Positions 60,678-64,000 of a DNA stretch of 64,000 nt are shown here, one piece after another. The notes under the pieces were generated by a model. That model did not search any database, had not been told where the DNA came from, and saw only the letters and a list, made by a program, of their open reading frames with translations. The position numbers and the translations under genes are program-made. The stretch comes from Clostridiales bacterium CHKCI001 (GTDB taxonomy: Bacteria; Bacillota; Clostridia; Lachnospirales; Lachnospiraceae). Position 1 is the first letter of the stretch; every line of letters starts with the position of its first letter. The stretch lies in contig FCNS01000008.1 in assembly GCA_900045905.1 (NCBI GenBank), forward strand, positions 62,001-126,000, written 5' to 3'.

Positions 60678-61332
60678 GGTTTACAGAATCAATTGTATCT
60701 AAAATTCCTCTTATCTCTTCTAATTTAAATGGGGTACTTCTTACCTGAATCACAATGAAATATCCATCTTTTTTCCTTGCATAGAAATCCGTAAATTTAT
60801 CATTTCGGATACTTGTTTCCATCTTTCGATAAGTTTCTGAACCAAGTGCTACATCTGACCAGCCATTAATCTGATTATTTAGTCCTTCTGGAGCTTCTAA
60901 TTCTTCAAACTTTTGCTCCAGAAATGTGTCAATATCGATTTCTTTTTCTGGTTTTTCATAAAAAATATAAATGGAAGAATCCCAATCATCTAACATAAGT
61001 ATTACATCCCAAATCTGATTTTCTTTCATTGTTACAAAGAGCGGAAATTGTTCTCTTGTAAAGATAGCAGCACTTTTCGAAACGGTCATTTGAATATCGG
61101 ACCATTGATTTGTAAATGTAGTATAATTCCAACTACCTAGATGTGTAAGATTCAGATTGGATGCCTCCACTTGACTCTCTTGAACATTTGAATCTGTTTC
61201 TAATGCAGTTTTTGTTTGTTCCTTCTCAATTGAATTACTCTCCAAATCAACATGAACTGCCTCTCTCTCTTCACATCCTCCTAAAAGTAGTAAAAGAAAC
61301 ATTTGAATTATTATCCATTTTCCCTTTTTCAT
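60667..61332 (-). CDS. Predicted lipoprotein, unknown
   Basis: 221 residues from ATG 61332 (SD GGAAGG; an ATG at 61338 is also possible). Lipobox LLLLLGGC gives a membrane-anchored lipoprotein. A Glu/Ser/Thr-rich linker is followed by a globular domain with THLGSWNYTTFTNQWSDIQM and ending FKLEEIRGILDTIDSVNQ. No domain assigned. Client of Lgt. Confidence 0.75.
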   Translation of the reverse strand: MKKGKWIIIQMFLLLLLGGCEEREAVHVDLESNSIEKEQTKTALETDSNVQESQVEASNLNLTHLGSWNYTTFTNQWSDIQMTVSKSAAIFTREQFPLFVTMKENQIWDVILMLDDWDSSIYIFYEKPEKEIDIDTFLEQKFEELEAPEGLNNQINGWSDVALGSETYRKMETSIRNDKFTDFYARKKDGYFIVIQVRSTPFKLEEIRGILDTIDSVNQKK

Positions 61333-61396
61333 ACTCATCCTTCCCCCTTTATGAGATAAATAGGATCATTACCACTTTACTATTAAACTGGATTAT

Positions 61397-62014
61397 TTAT
61401 TTTGCTGCAACGGTATGGTGTTTTGCCATATTATTTTCCAGATTTAAAAACAATCCAGATTTCTTTAACGCTGGACGTGCTACTGCATAAACCATCGTAA
61501 CTAAAATAACAGATACTACTGCATTAATAAAAGTAGCCGCAGTTCCCCATTTTGCCGAAATAGAAGCTAATTCTTGAGGAATACCTAATATATACTGATT
61601 ATAAAAATATCCTACAATTGGATCAAAAATCACATTAAATGCCAGACCACCCATTGAAGCTAATACCGTCCACTTTATAATATATTTCTGATCATGTTCT
61701 TCACTAATATGTGCAATTTTATGCGCAATCAAACCCGTAATTAATCCGATACAAAGTTTTAGTATAAACGTCTTCGGTGCACTTGTAATATAGGCTGGAT
61801 TCATTAGATCTGCAATCGTCATACCAATAGAGCCTGCAAATCCGCCATATGCACCACCTAACAGCAATGCACATAACACACAAAACGCATTACCAATATG
61901 TAGTGCGGTACCACCTGGAAGTGGAATTTGCAGATACATAAATGCAATATAACTTAATGCTGCAAATAGCGCTGTTAAAGCGATCTTTAAAATTGTTTGA
62001 TTCATATTTTTCAC
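61397..62014 (-). CDS. ECF transporter S component
   Basis: 205 residues from GTG 62014, nine bases after GGAG; an ATG at 62023 abuts the SD. About six hydrophobic spans. The N-terminal ALFAALSYIAFMYLQIPLPGGTALHIGNAFCV and LLGGAYGGFAGSIGMTIADLM are typical of S components. It binds a vitamin and works with shared EcfAAT, not in this window. Substrate unknown; no riboswitch is seen upstream. Confidence 0.85.
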   Translation of the reverse strand: MKNMNQTILKIALTALFAALSYIAFMYLQIPLPGGTALHIGNAFCVLCALLLGGAYGGFAGSIGMTIADLMNPAYITSAPKTFILKLCIGLITGLIAHKIAHISEEHDQKYIIKWTVLASMGGLAFNVIFDPIVGYFYNQYILGIPQELASISAKWGTAATFINAVVSVILVTMVYAVARPALKKSGLFLNLENNMAKHHTVAAK

Positions 62015-62058
62015 AACAGTCATCTCCTCTTAGTTTTTAGACTGCATGAAGTATAACA

Positions 62059-62092
62059 TAAAAGTGGATATATGAACATATCCACTTTTTAT
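62059..62092 (-). terminator. Terminator after icd
   Basis: AAAAGTGGATAT and ATATCCACTTTT with a six-base loop. Confidence 0.8.
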
Positions 62093-62109
62093 CTTTTTAT
62101 GCATACCAA

Positions 62110-63324
62110 TTATGCATCTAACTTTGCTTTTAAATTTTCTGCAATTGCTTGAATGAATTCTTCACTATTTGCAACCGTAACATTTTCCAAAGAAGTCATT
62201 AATGCTAAATCTTTTGTCATTGTACCACTTTCAATTGTCTCGATAGTAGCGGCCTCTAATTTATCTGCAAAATCTTCCAATTCAACAATTCCATCTAGTT
62301 CTCCACGTTTTCTAAGAGCTCCGCTCCATGCAAAAATTGTTGCAACTGAATTTGTAGAAGTTTCTTCTCCTTTTAAATACTTATAATAATGTCTTTGTAC
62401 CGTTCCATGAGCAGCTTCATATTCATAATAACCTTCTGGAGATACTAATACAGATGTCATCATTGCTAAAGATCCAAATGCAGTCGATACCATATCACTC
62501 ATGACATCTCCATCATAATTTTTACATGCCCAAATATATCCTCCCTCAGAACGAATCACACGGGCTACTGCATCGTCAATTAGTGTATAGAAATATGTGA
62601 TTCCTGCTTCTTTAAATCTTTCTGCATATTCTGCATCAAATACCTCTTGGAAAATATCTTTAAATGTATGGTCATATTTTTTAGAAATCGTATCTTTTGT
62701 CGCAAACCAAAGATCTTGTTTTGTATCCAATGCATAATTAAAACAGCTCTTTGCAAAACTTGTAATTGAAGCAACTGTATTATGCTGTCCTTGAATAATA
62801 CCAGCCCCAGTAAAGTTATGGATTAATTCCCTTACTTCTTCTCCAGCCTCATTTGTATAAACTAATTCACATTTTCCAGCTGCTGGAATCTTCATTTCTG
62901 TTGCCTTATATACATCCCCATATGCGTGTCTGGCAATTGTAATTGGTTTCTTCCATGTCTTAACATTTGGTTCAATACCTTTTACAATAATCGGTGTACG
63001 GAATACAGTTCCATCCAAAATAGCACGAATTGTACCATTTGGACTCTTCCACATTTCTTTCAGATTATATTCTTGCACACGAGCTGCATTCGGAGTAATT
63101 GTCGCACATTTTACTGCAACTCCATATTTTTTCGTTGCCAATGCCGAATCTACAGTCACCTGATCATTTGTTTTATCACGAGATTCCAATCCTAAATCAT
63201 AATATTCTGTCTTTAAATCTACAAATGGAAGTAATAACTCATCTTTAATCATTTTCCATAGAATTCGAGTCATCTCATCTCCATCCATCTCTACTAATGG
63301 TGTCTTCATAGTTATTTTTTCCAT
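62110..63324 (-). CDS. icd: NADP-dependent isocitrate dehydrogenase
   Basis: 404 residues from ATG 63324 (GGAGG seven bases upstream). It starts [20 protein letters not shown], the type found in homodimeric eukaryote-like (type II) NADP-IDH rather than the E. coli type. Family segments [17 protein letters not shown] and [13 protein letters not shown] are present. It oxidises isocitrate to 2-oxoglutarate, probably for glutamate synthesis in this anaerobe. No citrate synthase or aconitase lies in the window. Confidence 0.96.
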   Translation of the reverse strand: MEKITMKTPLVEMDGDEMTRILWKMIKDELLLPFVDLKTEYYDLGLESRDKTNDQVTVDSALATKKYGVAVKCATITPNAARVQEYNLKEMWKSPNGTIRAILDGTVFRTPIIVKGIEPNVKTWKKPITIARHAYGDVYKATEMKIPAAGKCELVYTNEAGEEVRELIHNFTGAGIIQGQHNTVASITSFAKSCFNYALDTKQDLWFATKDTISKKYDHTFKDIFQEVFDAEYAERFKEAGITYFYTLIDDAVARVIRSEGGYIWACKNYDGDVMSDMVSTAFGSLAMMTSVLVSPEGYYEYEAAHGTVQRHYYKYLKGEETSTNSVATIFAWSGALRKRGELDGIVELEDFADKLEAATIETIESGTMTKDLALMTSLENVTVANSEEFIQAIAENLKAKLDA

Positions 63325-63392
63325 CACTAATCCTCCATTTCAGTTTCACTATCTCTTCATCTAATTCCAGTGATACAATTCTCACATAGCCC

Positions 63393-63421
63393 ATTATACA
63401 AGTAAATACAGTTTTATGCAA
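63393..63421 (-). promoter_or_regulatory. icd promoter
   Basis: TTGCAT (63416-63421), 17-base spacer, TATAAT (63393-63398). Confidence 0.7.
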
Positions 63422-63465
63422 CTAAAAATACAGTTTTCTCTTAGAATATCGATATTTTCCCTATC

Positions 63466-64000
63466 TTATATTTGAGATATGTTCTTAACTTCTATGGACG
63501 GATAAAAATATGCAATAATTTCTTGCCAATTTTTCCCTTGCATTGTCATCGCATAGACTCCATTTTGACTCATGCCAATTCCATGCCCATTTCCACCTCC
63601 ACAAATTCGGTATCCAGTCAGAGTTTCTCCATCCATAATTGGAATTAAGCAAACAAATGCACTCGGAAGATAATTTCCTTCGCTCTTTCCGCTTCCACTC
63701 TCTGACTTATTGATATAAGTTTGATCTGGAGAACCTAAAATCGCTCGAATACTGCTTTCTTGCTGAATGATTATTGTTTGCTCCGTACCTGTAATTTTCA
63801 GCTGAGCAGCAATTCCTCCAGTATATCTAGAAACTATTTCCACAGATACAAGTTTTCCAATCTCCGCATTCGATGTCTCACTCATTGTTCCATCTTCATG
63901 AACTGTCCATGTATTATGCGGACGGTTTGCCATCAAAGATGGTAATCTCTCCTTGATTACCGTCTCCAATGCGTTTATATCAATGGAATATTCCCAACGA
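63466..64000 (-). CDS. spoIID: SpoIID/LytB domain protein, 5' end cut by window edge
   Basis: About 178 codons seen; the frame stays open to position 64000 (reading RWEYSIDINALETVIKE from the edge), so the N-terminus is missing. The C-terminal GGGNGHGIGMSQNGVYAMTMQGKNWQEII holds the SpoIID signature with catalytic-region His and Gln. SpoIID is a lytic transglycosylase needed for engulfment during sporulation. SpoIID-like proteins of vegetative cells are an alternative. Confidence 0.88.
   Translation of the reverse strand, partial: RWEYSIDINALETVIKERLPSLMANRPHNTWTVHEDGTMSETSNAEIGKLVSVEIVSRYTGGIAAQLKITGTEQTIIIQQESSIRAILGSPDQTYINKSESGSGKSEGNYLPSAFVCLIPIMDGETLTGYRICGGGNGHGIGMSQNGVYAMTMQGKNWQEIIAYFYPSIEVKNISQI

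Overview
This window comes from the chromosome of a low-GC, spore-forming, Gram-positive anaerobe, most likely a member of the Lachnospiraceae (Clostridia). The evidence is the division and cell-wall (dcw) cluster with a SpoVD-like protein, SpoIID at the right edge, a leucine T-box, a GlcT/PtsG antitermination pair, Rex, an EFR1-type flavodoxin-ferredoxin, KDG kinase with KDPG aldolase, and Gram-positive promoters of the TTGACA/TATAAT type. I see no prophage, insertion sequence, CRISPR array or defence island.

Layout. 1-9.6 kb is the dcw cluster on the minus strand, read mraZ, rsmH, ftsL, pbp, spoVD-like, mraY, murD, ftsW (cut by the window edge). Its promoter carries MraZ boxes. murE and murF are not inside it. 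9.7-15.4 kb holds lgt, ychF, a DUF1292 protein, an AlaX-type editing protein, a tRNA-Arg/tRNA-Asn pair under tandem strong promoters, a Pro/Thr-rich membrane protein and an RluA-family pseudouridine synthase. 15.7-24.7 kb holds a tandem-domain PPK2, a MocA-like nucleotidyltransferase, cardiolipin synthase, a polar amino-acid ABC operon, a truncated subtilisin, two small helical proteins and a degenerate M28-like membrane protein. 24.8-33.4 kb holds T-box-leuS, glcT/ptsG with a RAT/terminator switch, an amidohydrolase and EFR1. 33.6-43.4 kb holds an EF-G paralogue, tyrA-aroA, the eda-kdgK sugar-acid operon and luxS-mtnN. 43.4-51.7 kb holds yebC, an orphan mazF, alr, nnr, acpS, rex, an ABC-F ATPase and an MgsA-like protein. 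51.9-64 kb holds rpmE-DUF1385-prmC-prfA, malic enzyme-radical SAM-DUF4364, rho with a long repetitive linker, a lipoprotein, an ECF S component, icd and spoIID.

Most genes are housekeeping. The least explained content is non-coding: three families of short dispersed repeats. R1 is about 200 bp, with three full and two partial copies; it folds into several hairpins with changes that keep pairing, and it has no conserved reading frame. R2 is about 46 bp: a palindrome plus a conserved ATCGTGATATGC box that is usually joined to the U-run of an unrelated terminator, and in one place it supplies the C-terminus of a gene. R3 is a hairpin joined to a Shine-Dalgarno sequence just before three unrelated genes. 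R1 is my best candidate for an undescribed element. Many gene starts were moved from the longest possible reading frame to the ATG or GTG that follows a good Shine-Dalgarno (SD) sequence; each such choice is noted.
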